From Methanomassiliicoccus sp. (lineage in GTDB: Archaea > Thermoplasmatota > Thermoplasmata > Methanomassiliicoccales > Methanomassiliicoccaceae): a stretch of DNA of 64,000 bases. Numbering within the stretch: position 1 is the first letter of the stretch; the number at the start of each line of letters is the position of its first letter. Below, piece by piece: positions 25,936 to 33,438 of the stretch. The stretch covers positions 100,566 through 164,565 of the forward strand of contig JADFDJ010000006.1 in NCBI GenBank assembly GCA_018262895.1, given 5' to 3'. Both the position numbers and the translations under genes were made by a program. Below the pieces are notes generated by a model. The model did not search any database, was not told the origin of the DNA, and saw nothing but the letters and a program-made list of their open reading frames with translations.

Positions 25936-27027
25936 CTACCTGATCATCGAACGTTCCAACATGTTCACGGCCTCGCATGCCTGCTCATCCGTGATGGCCT
26001 CGGTAAGCCCCGCATCCTCATCGTTCATTTTCGTGACCTCGCGATCATGAAGCGCGGTCACCTCTTGCATCGTCCCGCTGTGACCGGACAATTGGGCGAA
26101 CATCAGGGACCAGGTCCTGCGGGTAGCGTCTAGGTCATAGCCGCCGCCTCCTGTCACCAGGTAACGTCCATCGCACAGCTCGTGCGCCAGGGAGTGGGTG
26201 ACGGCCGCTATCTTCGCATAGCTGCGGGTGGTCAGCCCCAGGCCCACTAGTGGGTCCTGACGGTGGCCGTCGGCCCCGAACTGATGGATTATGAACTCTG
26301 GGGCGTAAGCCCGCAAGGCAGGCACCACCACCGACCTGTAGGCCTCCATATAGTGAGCATCATCGGTGCCTGCTGGCAGGGGGATGTTGATGTTGAACCC
26401 CTGGCCTTGTCCCTCCCCTCTCTCATCTACCCTGCCGCTGCCGGGAAAGAAACCTCGTCCGTAGCGGTGCAGCGATATGGTCAGTACCTTCTCCCGATAG
26501 AAGATGTTCTGGGTCCCATCCCCATGATGGCCGTCAATATCGATCACCGCCACCCTCTCCAGTCCGTACCTCTCTCGAAGGTACCGCACGGTGACGGCCA
26601 GATCATTGAAGACGCAGAAACCGGAGGCGCTCTCGGTTCTGGCATGATGGAGGCCCCCCGCGGGATTGAAGGCGTGCTCGTACTCCCCCTCCATGATGCC
26701 CCTGGCCCCACGAACGGACGCGCCCACTGCCATGAGCGCCCCCTGGAATAGCTCCGGGCTCCCGGGCGTATCTCCCTGGTCTAGGAGCTCGTACTCTGCA
26801 CAGACGTTCTCCACCTGGGCCACGAAAGCCGGGGGGTGGACGCGGTTGAGGTCCAACATGTCCACGGCCTCGGGCTCGACGATAACAGCGCGAACGCCGT
26901 CGATAATGCCCGCTTCATCCAATGTCTCCAACGTGAGGAGCGCTCGCACCGGCTGGAACGGATGCCCAGGGCCGAACTGGTAGAGCAGGAAGTCGGGGTG
27001 GTAGATGAAACCGGTGGTGCCGCTCAT
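25936..27027 (-). CDS. AcuC-type histone deacetylase family protein
   Basis: A 363-residue zinc-dependent deacetylase of the acetoin-utilisation AcuC/HDAC superfamily, removing acetyl groups from lysine or small amides. Motifs: FGPGHPFQPVRA at the N-terminus, AGGLHHARTESASGFCVFND with the catalytic histidine pair, VAVIDIDGHHGDGTQNIFY with the zinc ligands Asp and His, and LVTGGGGYD near the C-terminus. Related enzymes regulate acetyl-CoA synthetase or chromatin proteins such as Alba; the target here is unknown. It lies between tRNA-Asp and the ABC importer. Confidence 0.9.
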   Translation of the reverse strand: MSGTTGFIYHPDFLLYQFGPGHPFQPVRALLTLETLDEAGIIDGVRAVIVEPEAVDMLDLNRVHPPAFVAQVENVCAEYELLDQGDTPGSPELFQGALMAVGASVRGARGIMEGEYEHAFNPAGGLHHARTESASGFCVFNDLAVTVRYLRERYGLERVAVIDIDGHHGDGTQNIFYREKVLTISLHRYGRGFFPGSGRVDERGEGQGQGFNINIPLPAGTDDAHYMEAYRSVVVPALRAYAPEFIIHQFGADGHRQDPLVGLGLTTRSYAKIAAVTHSLAHELCDGRYLVTGGGGYDLDATRRTWSLMFAQLSGHSGTMQEVTALHDREVTKMNDEDAGLTEAITDEQACEAVNMLERSMIR

Positions 27028-27080
27028 CCGAGAACGGCCCTATATCAATGAGGAGTGCCTAAATAACTGCCTGAAGGATG

Positions 27081-27887
27081 TCACTGCCGATCTCCGGGTC
27101 CATCCGAACGAGTGGAGCGCAAGATGGAGACGCTGTAGGCCCCTATGCGCTCGTCAAAGTAAACGGAGGCCTCTATGAGGAAGACCTTCCGCAGGTTCTC
27201 CATCGTCATCACATCAGTGACCTCGCCCGCCGCCTGGATGCTGCCGTTCTGCATAAGTAGCACCTTGGTGCAGTACCTCGCGGCCAGCGCCAGGTCATGG
27301 GTGACGATTATGACGATCAGCCTCTCCATATTGGCAAGAGCCGCTATGAGGTCCATTATCTCCAGCTGATGGTTGACGTCCAGGTGCAGGGTCGGCTCAT
27401 CGAGAAGAAGCACCTTGGGCTTCTGGGCCAAGGCCCGGGCGATGATCACCCTCTGCCTCTCGCCACCGCTGAGCTGGTCCATCGGTCGGTCGGCGAACTG
27501 GACGGTGTTGGTCATGGCCATGGCCTCCATCACGATGTCCATGTCTTTCCTGCTCTCTGACTCGAACCTCCTCAGCTCTGGCAGGCGGCCCATCATAACG
27601 ATGTCCAATGCGGTGAACGGGAAGTTGATGTTCGCGCTCTGGGGCACTGTCCCCATCCTAGTGGCGAGCTCCTTCCGGGTCAGGGTCTGGCTGTCGACGT
27701 CGTCGATCATAACCGTCCCCGCCCGTGGTGTCAGGGAACGGTTCAGGCACTTGAGCAGGGTGGTCTTCCCCGACCCGTTAGGCCCCAGGATCCCTATGAT
27801 ATCCCCCTCCTTGGCCTCCAGCTCTATGCCGGAGATCGCATCGGTGCTCCCGTATCGGAAGCTAAGGCCATGTACAGAGAGCCGCAT
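27081..27887 (-). CDS. ABC transporter ATP-binding protein (FecE/BtuD type)
   Basis: ATPase of an iron-siderophore/haem/cobalamin-type importer, 268 residues. Walker A GPNGSGKTTLLKCL at about 36, Q-loop VPQSANINFP, signature LSGGERQRVIIARAL, Walker B VLLLDEPTLHLD and the switch histidine VTHDLALAARYC are all intact. It is the last gene of the binding protein-permease-ATPase operon; one base separates it from the permease stop. Substrate cannot be told from this subunit. Confidence 0.93.
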   Translation of the reverse strand: MRLSVHGLSFRYGSTDAISGIELEAKEGDIIGILGPNGSGKTTLLKCLNRSLTPRAGTVMIDDVDSQTLTRKELATRMGTVPQSANINFPFTALDIVMMGRLPELRRFESESRKDMDIVMEAMAMTNTVQFADRPMDQLSGGERQRVIIARALAQKPKVLLLDEPTLHLDVNHQLEIMDLIAALANMERLIVIIVTHDLALAARYCTKVLLMQNGSIQAAGEVTDVMTMENLRKVFLIEASVYFDERIGAYSVSILRSTRSDGPGDRQ

Positions 27888-27888
27888 G

Positions 27889-28929
27889 CTACCACCCCAT
27901 GGACTTCTTGCGGGACATGAGCAGGTAGATGAAGAAAGGTGCCCCCATTATCGATGTGATTATCCCCACCGGCAGTTCCGCAGGGGAGATGATGGTTCTG
28001 GCCAGAGTGTCTGTGGCGACCATGAACAGGGCCCCCCCGATGATGGATGCGGGCAGAAGGACGCGGTGGTCCGGTCCCACCAATATCCGTAGCACGTGGG
28101 GGATGATCAGGCCAACGAAGCCGATGGTGCCGGCCACGGAAACGGCAATGGCGGTGACCAGGGATGCCGCCAGGAGCAAAACCATGCGTACCTGGTTCAC
28201 GTTGATGCCCAGGTTCCCGGCCTGCTCCTCCCCCACCATGATGGCGTTGAGGTCCCTGGAGAGCGTCATGATGATCGAGCAACCGAGTATCACTGCTGGA
28301 ATGGAAATGAGGATCTGGTCCCAGGTGGCGTTGTTCAAGCCGCCCATGAGCCAGAAGACCACGCCAGACAGCTTGTCCCCCGCAAAGTACTGCAAGGCCG
28401 ACACCAGGGCGTTGAACAGGGCCCCGATGGCGATCCCTGCCAGCAGCAGCGTCTCTACGGGCACATACCCACGGCGGTCCCGGGACACGGCGTACACGAG
28501 GAAAAGTGTGATGAAGGCAAAGAGGAAGGCCATGGCCGGAATAGCGAACGCCCCGCTGACCCAGGATACTCCCAGGACAAGTGCCAGGGATGCGCCGAAC
28601 GCCGCGCCGGCGGAGATGCCGATGACAGAAGGAGAGGCCATGGGGTTCCGGAACAGACCCTGCATGGTTGCCCCGGCCACGGCCAGGGATGCGCCCACGA
28701 CGACCCCCAGCAGCACCCGGGGGAGGCGGAGGTTGAGGATGATGTGCCTGTCCCTCTCGCTTCCCCCGCCGAGCAGTATGGATATCACCTGATCGAAGGG
28801 TATGCTCACCACGCCGATGCTCAGGCAGATGATGATGGCAGCGACAAGTACCAGCGAGAGGAACACTATGATAATGGACCATCTTGCGTACTTGGCCCTC
28901 TGGAGCTCGGCTATGTCCTCAGCAGCCAT
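27889..28929 (-). CDS. ABC transporter permease (FecCD/BtuC type)
   Basis: A 346-residue polytopic permease with about ten membrane helices (for example ARWSIIIVFLSLVLVAAIII at the N-terminus, then LGVVVGASLAVAGATMQGLF and the LLLAASLVTAIAVSVAGTIG block). The conserved motif GATMQGLFRNPMASPSVIG and the C-terminal GFVGLIIPHVLRILVG are typical of the family. GTG 28935 overlaps the GAGGTG ribosome site, so ATG 28929 is the better start. It is 78 bases downstream of the binding-protein gene. Confidence 0.92.
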   Translation of the reverse strand: MAAEDIAELQRAKYARWSIIIVFLSLVLVAAIIICLSIGVVSIPFDQVISILLGGGSERDRHIILNLRLPRVLLGVVVGASLAVAGATMQGLFRNPMASPSVIGISAGAAFGASLALVLGVSWVSGAFAIPAMAFLFAFITLFLVYAVSRDRRGYVPVETLLLAGIAIGALFNALVSALQYFAGDKLSGVVFWLMGGLNNATWDQILISIPAVILGCSIIMTLSRDLNAIMVGEEQAGNLGINVNQVRMVLLLAASLVTAIAVSVAGTIGFVGLIIPHVLRILVGPDHRVLLPASIIGGALFMVATDTLARTIISPAELPVGIITSIMGAPFFIYLLMSRKKSMGW

Positions 28930-29007
28930 CCGCACCTCGATGTTCCTTATCCATTATAGACCATCCTCTGATCGAGACGAAGTAAAAACGGAAGAGGTTT
29001 GGAGCGG

Positions 29008-29949
29008 TCACTGGAATAGTGTTGGGTGGAACCACTTGGCCATGTTCTCCAGGGCCTCGACGACGCTGGGGCTTGTGGTCAGGGTGGTACCGTCGATCCG
29101 ATAGATCTTGTCGCCCGTCACCGCGTTCACCGTCGATCCCAGGTTGGCCTTCAGGTCATCATTGCTCTTGGTGCTGGCATCCTCAATGATGATGATGTCG
29201 GGGTTCTTCTCCACGATGCTCTCCGTAGATGCGACCCAGGTCTTGGTCCCGTTGTTGAAGATGTTCACTCCTCCGGCCATCTCTATGATGTCGTTGGACA
29301 GGGTCCCGTTCCCGACGGTCGTCCCCCCGTAAGAGGCAAGCTCCAGGTAGACCTTTGGCCTGTCGCTCTCCGAGATGTTTGCTGTCTTCTCCAGTACGGC
29401 CTCTATACGGGCGTTCATGTCGGAGACCATCTCCTGGGCCTTCGCCTTCTCCCCTATCATCTCTCCAAGCCTTTCTATGGTCCCTAGGATGGTGGTCACG
29501 TTCTTGGGGTAGAACGCGGCCACGGGGATCCCGGAGCTCTCCATGTTGGTGATGAAGGTGGAATACATGCCGAAGTTCCAAATGACCACCAGATCGGGGT
29601 CCTGGGCCAGTATCGATTCCACGCTCAGGGTGCTGACGCCCTGCAGATTGGTGATGTTCTCCGTACCAGTGGTGTTCTCCACCAGCCACATGGACGACTT
29701 GTCCACGGCCACGACCTTATCCTTGGCCTCAAGATCGAAGATGATCTCCGTGAATGCCGAACCCAGGGATATGATCCTCTCTGGTGCTCCCGTAAGGTTC
29801 ACAGATTTGCCTCGGTCGTCCAGGACGGATATGGCGCCCGTGATGCCGTCGTTGGAATTGTCCTTGTTCAGATAAATCATAGCGACCGCTGCGCTGGCCA
29901 CTACCAGCACGGCCACTACCAATATTGCTGCTATCGCCTTTTTGCTCAT
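29008..29949 (-). CDS. ABC transporter substrate-binding protein (TroA/BtuF fold)
   Basis: An exported binding protein of 313 residues. A hydrophobic N-terminal segment (AIAAILVVAVLVVASAAVAMIYL) acts as signal anchor on the outer face. The mature part begins with SVLDDRGKSVNLTGAPERII and continues SLGSAFTEIIFDL, DPDLVVIWN and a long central helix, the pattern of class III iron/siderophore/cobalamin receptors. N-glycosylation-type NxT/S sequons are frequent. First gene of the operon, preceded by an 18-base palindrome that may be an operator. Iron chelate or corrinoid are the likely ligands. Confidence 0.9.
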   Translation of the reverse strand: MSKKAIAAILVVAVLVVASAAVAMIYLNKDNSNDGITGAISVLDDRGKSVNLTGAPERIISLGSAFTEIIFDLEAKDKVVAVDKSSMWLVENTTGTENITNLQGVSTLSVESILAQDPDLVVIWNFGMYSTFITNMESSGIPVAAFYPKNVTTILGTIERLGEMIGEKAKAQEMVSDMNARIEAVLEKTANISESDRPKVYLELASYGGTTVGNGTLSNDIIEMAGGVNIFNNGTKTWVASTESIVEKNPDIIIIEDASTKSNDDLKANLGSTVNAVTGDKIYRIDGTTLTTSPSVVEALENMAKWFHPTLFQ

Positions 29950-29970
29950 GTTAACCCCCTTGTCTAGCCC

Positions 29971-29988
29971 TCGGCCTTGTAAGGCCGA
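29971..29988. promoter_or_regulatory. Palindromic operator at the ABC importer promoter
   Basis: TCGGCCTTGTAAGGCCGA has eight-base perfect arms around a central GT. It is 22 bases upstream of the binding-protein ATG, right at the transcription start expected from the TTATTTTAT box at 30014-30022. A repressor bound here would block the operon. It could also fold as a hairpin in the mRNA leader. Confidence 0.55.
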
Positions 29989-30013
29989 AGAGCAGGAGCA
30001 GATAGGCGTATCG

Positions 30014-30022
30014 ATAAAATAA
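30014..30022 (-). promoter_or_regulatory. Predicted TATA box of the ABC importer operon
   Basis: TTATTTTAT on the minus strand, about 26 bases upstream of the edge of the palindrome at 29971-29988. The rest of the 188-base gap to panD shows no riboswitch-like conserved element that I can identify. Confidence 0.45.
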
Positions 30023-30137
30023 CTTCCTCATAGATGGGGGAAGACGCCCGCCCTTCATCCCCCCAACGGACGGTCCTTGAGCCTGGTTCTCATTTTCAAG
30101 GAAAAGGTTCTTGAGCTAAAGGACTATCATCGCAATC

Positions 30138-30503
30138 ATGCGCGTTCTCCTTCGGGGTAAGATCCATCGTGCCGTGGTCACTCAGGCCGACCCTGACTAC
30201 ATCGGGAGCATCACCATAGATAGCTCTCTTTTGGAGGAGGCGGACATATGGCCTGGTGAGAAGGTCCTCATATCGGACGTGAACAACGGAGCACGCTTCG
30301 AGACCTACGTTGTGGCCGGCGAGGCGGGATCGGGCACAATATGCGTCAACGGGGCCGCCGCCAGGCTGGTCCGTGTGGGCGACCGCATCATCATCATGGC
30401 CTTCGAGCTGGCGGATGCGCCCATAGAGCCGCGTATAGTCCTTGTTGACGAAAAGAACCGGTGGACGGAGACCTTGAGGGCCCCACGGTCCGGTAAGGCA
30501 TGA
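30138..30503 (+). CDS. panD: Aspartate 1-decarboxylase, pyruvoyl type
   Basis: Makes beta-alanine from aspartate for pantothenate and coenzyme A. The 121 residues match the bacterial pyruvoyl enzyme: LLRGKIHRAVVTQADPDYIG aligns with its N-terminus, and Gly23-Ser24 in YIGSITID is the self-cleavage site that creates the pyruvoyl group. Lys8, His10 and the INGAAA-like VNGAAARLV are retained. Most archaea use a PLP-dependent decarboxylase (MfnA) for this step, so the gene is unusual here. It is coupled to the RNase HI gene by ATGA-type overlap. Confidence 0.92.
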   Translation: MRVLLRGKIHRAVVTQADPDYIGSITIDSSLLEEADIWPGEKVLISDVNNGARFETYVVAGEAGSGTICVNGAAARLVRVGDRIIIMAFELADAPIEPRIVLVDEKNRWTETLRAPRSGKA

Positions 30504-30949
30504 GGTCCAGGATGAAGCTCCTAATCTATACTGATGGCGGCTCTCGGGGCAATCCCGGACCCGCTGCCTTCGCGGTGGTGGTCACTGATGAGGCGGGGAA
30601 GATCATCAGGGAGTACAGCCGTTACCTGGGCAAGATGACCAACAACGAGGCGGAATACAGCGGGGCCATAGCTGCGCTCAAGGAGGCCGAGGACCTGGGC
30701 GCCACCGAGGTGGAGGTCATCAGCGATTCTGAGGTAATGGTGCGTCAGATCAACGGCCAGTACCGGTGCAAGGCCTCTAACCTGCAGCCTTTCCTTAGTG
30801 ACCTCAGGGAGCGCATGAGCAGGTTCAAGCAGGTGACCTTCCGCAACGTCCGCAGGGAGCATCCCATGGTGGCAAGGGCGGACGAGCTGCTTAATCGGGA
30901 GCAGGATATGATGAGGTCCCTGCAGCCACACGGCCGACCCAATCCTTAA
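30500..30949 (+). CDS. rnhA: Ribonuclease HI family protein
   Basis: Cleaves RNA in RNA-DNA hybrids. About 149 residues with the RNase H fold: YTDGGSRGNPGP carries the first catalytic aspartate, NNEAEYSGAIAAL the glutamate, VISDSEVMV the second aspartate, and VARADELLN the last. It lacks the basic protrusion of E. coli RNase HI, as archaeal and Bacillus YpdQ-like members do. The start overlaps panD; ATG 30512 is an alternative that matches the family N-terminus better. Confidence 0.92.
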   Translation: MRSRMKLLIYTDGGSRGNPGPAAFAVVVTDEAGKIIREYSRYLGKMTNNEAEYSGAIAALKEAEDLGATEVEVISDSEVMVRQINGQYRCKASNLQPFLSDLRERMSRFKQVTFRNVRREHPMVARADELLNREQDMMRSLQPHGRPNP

Positions 30950-30980
30950 TTGTGTTCAACACCTCTATACCCTTGGAGCG

Positions 30981-31193
30981 ATGGACATGGTTCAGAAGAT
31001 AATCGAGATCGTGGGCATATCCTCTTCGAGCTTTGACGATGCCGCCCAGAACGCCATCGAAGTGGCCGCCAAGACCGTGCGCGGGATACGATGGGCCAGG
31101 ATGGTAGAGACGGAGTGCAAGGTGAAGGATGACAGGATCGTGGAATACCGCGCACTAATGCGAATTTACTTCGATGTGGAGACAGAAGACTGA
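30981..31193 (+). CDS. Dodecin (flavin-binding)
   Basis: A 70-residue protein of the dodecin family, which forms a hollow dodecamer storing riboflavin or FMN. The pattern is KIIEIVGISSSSFDDAAQNA, then the flavin-stacking tryptophan in RGIRWARMVE (Trp38), and a closing strand YRALMRIYFDVE. Length is normal. A second in-frame ATG lies two codons later. It follows RNase HI by 31 bases and precedes the candidate small RNA. Confidence 0.9.
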   Translation: MDMVQKIIEIVGISSSSFDDAAQNAIEVAAKTVRGIRWARMVETECKVKDDRIVEYRALMRIYFDVETED

Positions 31194-31236
31194 GCTCGGA
31201 CCGTAGGTTCCGTATCTGCGCAACAGCACGCCTTGG

Positions 31237-31270
31237 TTATCTCTATAGATATATTCCTGTAAGGAGATAA
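31237..31270. promoter_or_regulatory. Inverted repeat next to the small-RNA promoter
   Basis: TTATCTC and GAGATAA are perfect seven-base arms, 20 bases apart. The right arm ends at the base before the TATA box at 31271, where an activator or an anti-BRE repressor would bind. Confidence 0.45.
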
Positions 31271-31280
31271 GTTTATATAG
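31271..31280 (+). promoter_or_regulatory. TATA box of the candidate small RNA
   Basis: GTTTATATAG is a good archaeal TATA box; a start site about 25-30 bases downstream falls at 31300-31304, where the long closing stem of the candidate RNA begins. No plus-strand protein gene follows. Confidence 0.6.
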
Positions 31281-31302
31281 AAGAGCTTTATTAGATATTT
31301 TT

Positions 31303-31387
31303 GGTGCCCGGGGTCGGCTGCTCAACTCTCCTCCTGAACAGTCGTTTTTCCTCCGAATCCCCACATGCGCCGGTCCCGGGCACTTTT
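31303..31387 (+). ncRNA. Candidate small RNA with GC stem and anti-SD-like loop
   Basis: GTGCCCGGG (31304-31312) pairs perfectly with CCCGGGCAC (31375-31383), and CGGC (31315-31318) with GCCG (31369-31372), extended by GC/GC. The closing helix thus has about 15 pairs. The enclosed loop of about 45 bases is pyrimidine-rich and contains CTCCTCC and TTTTTCCTCC, both complementary to GGAGG ribosome sites. A TATA box lies about 25 bases upstream and TTTT follows the stem. No tRNA, SRP or RNase P signature is present. A terminator for dodecin is the main alternative, but the size and own promoter argue against it. Confidence 0.55.
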
Positions 31388-31391
31388 CAAT

Positions 31392-32636
31392 CTACTGTAA
31401 CTCGGACCTAAGGTCTTCCTTCTTGACCAACCTCTGGTCCCCAGACGACATGTCCCTCACGGCCACGGCCCCCTGGGCCAGTTCCTTCTCTCCCACAATG
31501 ATTACCTTGCGGGCGTTCAGGGAGGCGGCGTGCTTGAAGTTCTTGGAGAGGCTCCGACCCATGAGGTCTACCTCCGTCGCCACGCCCTCCCTCCGCAGCT
31601 GGGCAGCGATCCTGAAGGCGTCCTCCTTCATTGAGGGCGTGACCGGTATCACGAAGGCGTCGATGACATGGGACGGGGCCTGATAGCCCTCCCGCTCCAG
31701 CGCCAAGAGCGTTCGGTCGAAGCCTATCCCGAAGCCCGTGGAGAAGGTCCTCTCCCCTCCGAACAGCTCCGTCAGGGAGTAGGACCCGCCGCCGCAGATC
31801 TGCTTCTCCGCGCCCAGGACGGGGGCGTCCATCTCGAAAACCATTCCTGTGTAGTAATCGAGGCCACGGACAACGCCTAGGTCCACCTGCACGTTGTCGA
31901 ACCCGTAGTAGGACAGGATCTTGAAAATCTCCAGGAGGTGATCCCTGACCTCGCCCTCGATCTTGTCCAACACCTCCTTGGGACCCGAGGTCTTGGTGAT
32001 CTCTATTATCCTCTCCGCCTCATCGGCGGATATTCCGGCCTCGGCCATGCGCGCCGATGCCTCCTCATACTCCTTCTTGTCCAGCTTCTGAAGGATCGGT
32101 GCTGCCTGGGCCCCCTCCACCCCAGAGCTGGCCAGAAGCCCCCTGAGGACACCTATGTGACCTATCCGGATGTTGTAGTCCTTGAGCCCCACGCTTCTCA
32201 TAATGGAAGCTGCCAGGGCGATGACCTCCGCATCGCTCTCCGGCCCGGGGTTCCCTATGAGTTCAGCACCGAACTGGTAGAACTCCCGGAACCTGCCCGA
32301 CTGCGGACGCTCGTAGCGGAAGCACTGTCCGAAGTAGAACATCTTCAGGGGTCTCGGATAGTTGGTCAGCTCATTGACGAAGAAGCGCATCACCGGCGCT
32401 GTAAGCTCCGGGCGCAGGGAGATGTCCCGGCCCCCCTTGTCCGTGAAGGCGTATATCTCCTCCACCACGTTGGGGCCGGACTTGATGGTGAAAAGCTCGG
32501 TATGCTCGAAGATCGGTGTCGTAACCTCTCGGAAACCGAACAATGCTGCTTCCCGGCGCATCTTGCTTTCCAGAGAGCGTCTTTTCTCCATCTCCTCAGG
32601 ACCGAAATCACGGGTCCCCCGGGGCCTCTGAATCAT
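31392..32636 (-). CDS. hisS: Histidyl-tRNA synthetase
   Basis: Class II synthetase charging tRNA-His. About 414 residues starting IQRPRGTRDFGPEEMEKR. Motifs: FGFREVTTPIFEHTELF (motif 1 region), QCFRYERPQSGRFREFYQFG (motif 2), the histidine-specific RGLDYYTGMVFE, and GFGIGFDRTLLALE (motif 3). The C-terminal anticodon-binding domain (DAFVIPVTPS to the end) is complete. ATG 32636 or the in-frame 32648 may be used. It converges on the small-RNA locus. Confidence 0.95.
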   Translation of the reverse strand: MIQRPRGTRDFGPEEMEKRRSLESKMRREAALFGFREVTTPIFEHTELFTIKSGPNVVEEIYAFTDKGGRDISLRPELTAPVMRFFVNELTNYPRPLKMFYFGQCFRYERPQSGRFREFYQFGAELIGNPGPESDAEVIALAASIMRSVGLKDYNIRIGHIGVLRGLLASSGVEGAQAAPILQKLDKKEYEEASARMAEAGISADEAERIIEITKTSGPKEVLDKIEGEVRDHLLEIFKILSYYGFDNVQVDLGVVRGLDYYTGMVFEMDAPVLGAEKQICGGGSYSLTELFGGERTFSTGFGIGFDRTLLALEREGYQAPSHVIDAFVIPVTPSMKEDAFRIAAQLRREGVATEVDLMGRSLSKNFKHAASLNARKVIIVGEKELAQGAVAVRDMSSGDQRLVKKEDLRSELQ

Positions 32637-32727
32637 CGCCGCCAACATGTGATGAGGTTATAAAACCATTTTCCTACCGCGCTCCTGGCCTGAAAAGGGA
32701 AAGGATTAATCGGCGCTGACCCATGCC

Positions 32728-33366
32728 ATGGTGATGAGCAAGGGCGAGGAAGGTGCGGAGAAAGGTCGGGATGAGGGGTTCGGACCGGCGGGGGGTCCGG
32801 TGCTGGTGCCTCGTCCTCCCACGGTCCGGGTCATCATCGTGGCCGAGGCCCCCTCTCCAGGCCTGATACCTATATACAAGGTCAGCAGGACCTTTGACGA
32901 GGAATCGGCCAGGAGGATGATTTTCGCGGCGGGGGAGCCCGGAAGGCTTCTGGTCAGGGTCCAGCGCTTCCTCCGTGAGATGTGGGATGCCCAGGAGGAG
33001 GAAAAGATGGCCCAGCTGCACAAATTGTTCCGGTACGGCCATCTGATATACCTCAGCCCGTCGCCGCAGGACGAGGGGCGGGAAGGGGGCAGGGACATTG
33101 TGAGAGCGGAGGTCGATGCCCTCCTGGAAGAGGGCGTCCAGGGGATTGTGGCCTTGGGGGATGTGGCCAAGAACTGGGTTAGGACCAACTATCCGCCGGA
33201 GGGGCTGTTGTTCGTTTTCCTTCCCCAGCCCTCCAACCACGTCTCGAGCTGGTTCCCCTCCTACCTGGAGCGCACGAGCCGGGAACGGGGCACCGACGCC
33301 CTGGCCATAAGGGACGCCATGGCCGTGCAGATAGACAAGCTGGTCCGCCTGTGCGCTGACCTTTGA
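32728..33366 (+). CDS. Possible divergent uracil-DNA glycosylase-like protein
   Basis: A 212-residue protein without firm family match. VRVIIVAEAPSPGL resembles the GEAPG active-site strand of family 4/5 uracil-DNA glycosylases, RYGHLIYLSPSP is a second core strand, GVQGIVALGDVAKNW resembles the ALG-x-A helix, and LPQPSNHVSSWFP is similar to the late HPS motif. The four cysteines of the Fe-S types are absent, as is a clear catalytic Asp/Asn. I infer the UDG fold but not the activity. The first 30 residues are low complexity. It is divergent from hisS and convergent with the DRG gene. Confidence 0.45.
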   Translation: MVMSKGEEGAEKGRDEGFGPAGGPVLVPRPPTVRVIIVAEAPSPGLIPIYKVSRTFDEESARRMIFAAGEPGRLLVRVQRFLREMWDAQEEEKMAQLHKLFRYGHLIYLSPSPQDEGREGGRDIVRAEVDALLEEGVQGIVALGDVAKNWVRTNYPPEGLLFVFLPQPSNHVSSWFPSYLERTSRERGTDALAIRDAMAVQIDKLVRLCADL

Positions 33367-33438
33367 AGGATGTCAACGCAGGACGAAGGTTCTCGGATGG
33401 ACCAGCTCCCCCGTCAGGATTTGGTAACGGGCCCTATT

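Noticed and set aside
29950..30137. Cobalamin riboswitch upstream of the ABC importer
   Set aside because: No B12-box-like conserved segment was found; only the short palindrome is present.
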